Assembly: GCA_047971145.1 (NCBI GenBank)
Contig: JBKDZL010000049.1
Coordinates: 1 to 16,012, forward strand
DNA from: JBKDZL01 sp047971145
GTDB taxonomy: Bacteria; Bacillota_I; Bacilli_A; Erysipelotrichales; Erysipelotrichaceae
Direction: 5' to 3'
DNA length: 16,012 bases
Part shown: positions 16,011 to 16,012 of the stretch, one piece after another
Numbering within the stretch: the stretch's first letter is position 1
Layout: every line of letters begins with the position of its first letter
The notes under the pieces: model-generated
What the model was told of the DNA's origin: nothing
The model's input: the letters and a program-made list of their open reading frames with translations, nothing else
The model's database searches: none
Translations under genes and position numbers: made by a program

Positions 16011-16012
16011 CA

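Overview
The window is one strand of tightly packed housekeeping genes from a low-GC, AT-rich Gram-positive (Firmicutes/Bacilli-like) bacterium. Every gene I can support lies on the minus strand, so transcription runs from position 16012 towards 1. UGA is a stop codon: uppS ends at TGA directly after its conserved C-terminal RRFGG motif, and Trp is encoded by TGG. This rules out the Mycoplasma genetic code. The short SMC protein (972 aa), the AT-rich genome and the firmicute-type DnaE fit a lineage near Erysipelotrichia, RF39 or other Mollicutes-related Bacilli. That placement is inference.

Unit 1 (about 16012 to 10552) is pyrH-frr-uppS-cdsA-dxr-rseP followed by a COG2426 membrane protein. 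This is the classical firmicute cluster, which usually lies downstream of rpsB-tsf (outside this window). It joins pyrimidine nucleotide synthesis (PyrH), ribosome recycling (Frr), the MEP isoprenoid pathway (Dxr), undecaprenyl-PP synthesis for the cell wall (UppS), CDP-diacylglycerol synthesis for phospholipids (CdsA) and intramembrane proteolysis (RseP). Neighbouring genes are 1-2 nt apart or overlap by 1-4 nt.

Unit 2 (about 10537 to 2564) starts at a putative promoter in the 38-nt gap before smc. It runs smc-ftsY-ylxM-ackA-nrnA and ends with an uncharacterised membrane protein. The smc-ftsY-ylxM part is the known chromosome-segregation/SRP cluster. Where ffh would normally follow ylxM there is acetate kinase instead, then a DHH phosphoesterase and the 562-aa unknown. 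A hairpin with a GAAA tetraloop and a T run overlaps the last stop codon and probably terminates the unit.

Unit 3 (2513 to 1 and beyond) is a DnaE-type DNA polymerase III alpha subunit, cut by the window edge after about 837 codons. Its only visible promoter places the transcription start on the A of the ATG, so the message may be leaderless. I see no RNA genes, mobile elements, CRISPR arrays or long repeats. The points most worth a second look are the possible leaderless dnaE promoter inside the terminator, the unknown 562-aa protein, the ackA linkage, the shortened SMC arms and the start codons that lack a Shine-Dalgarno sequence at overlapping gene junctions.
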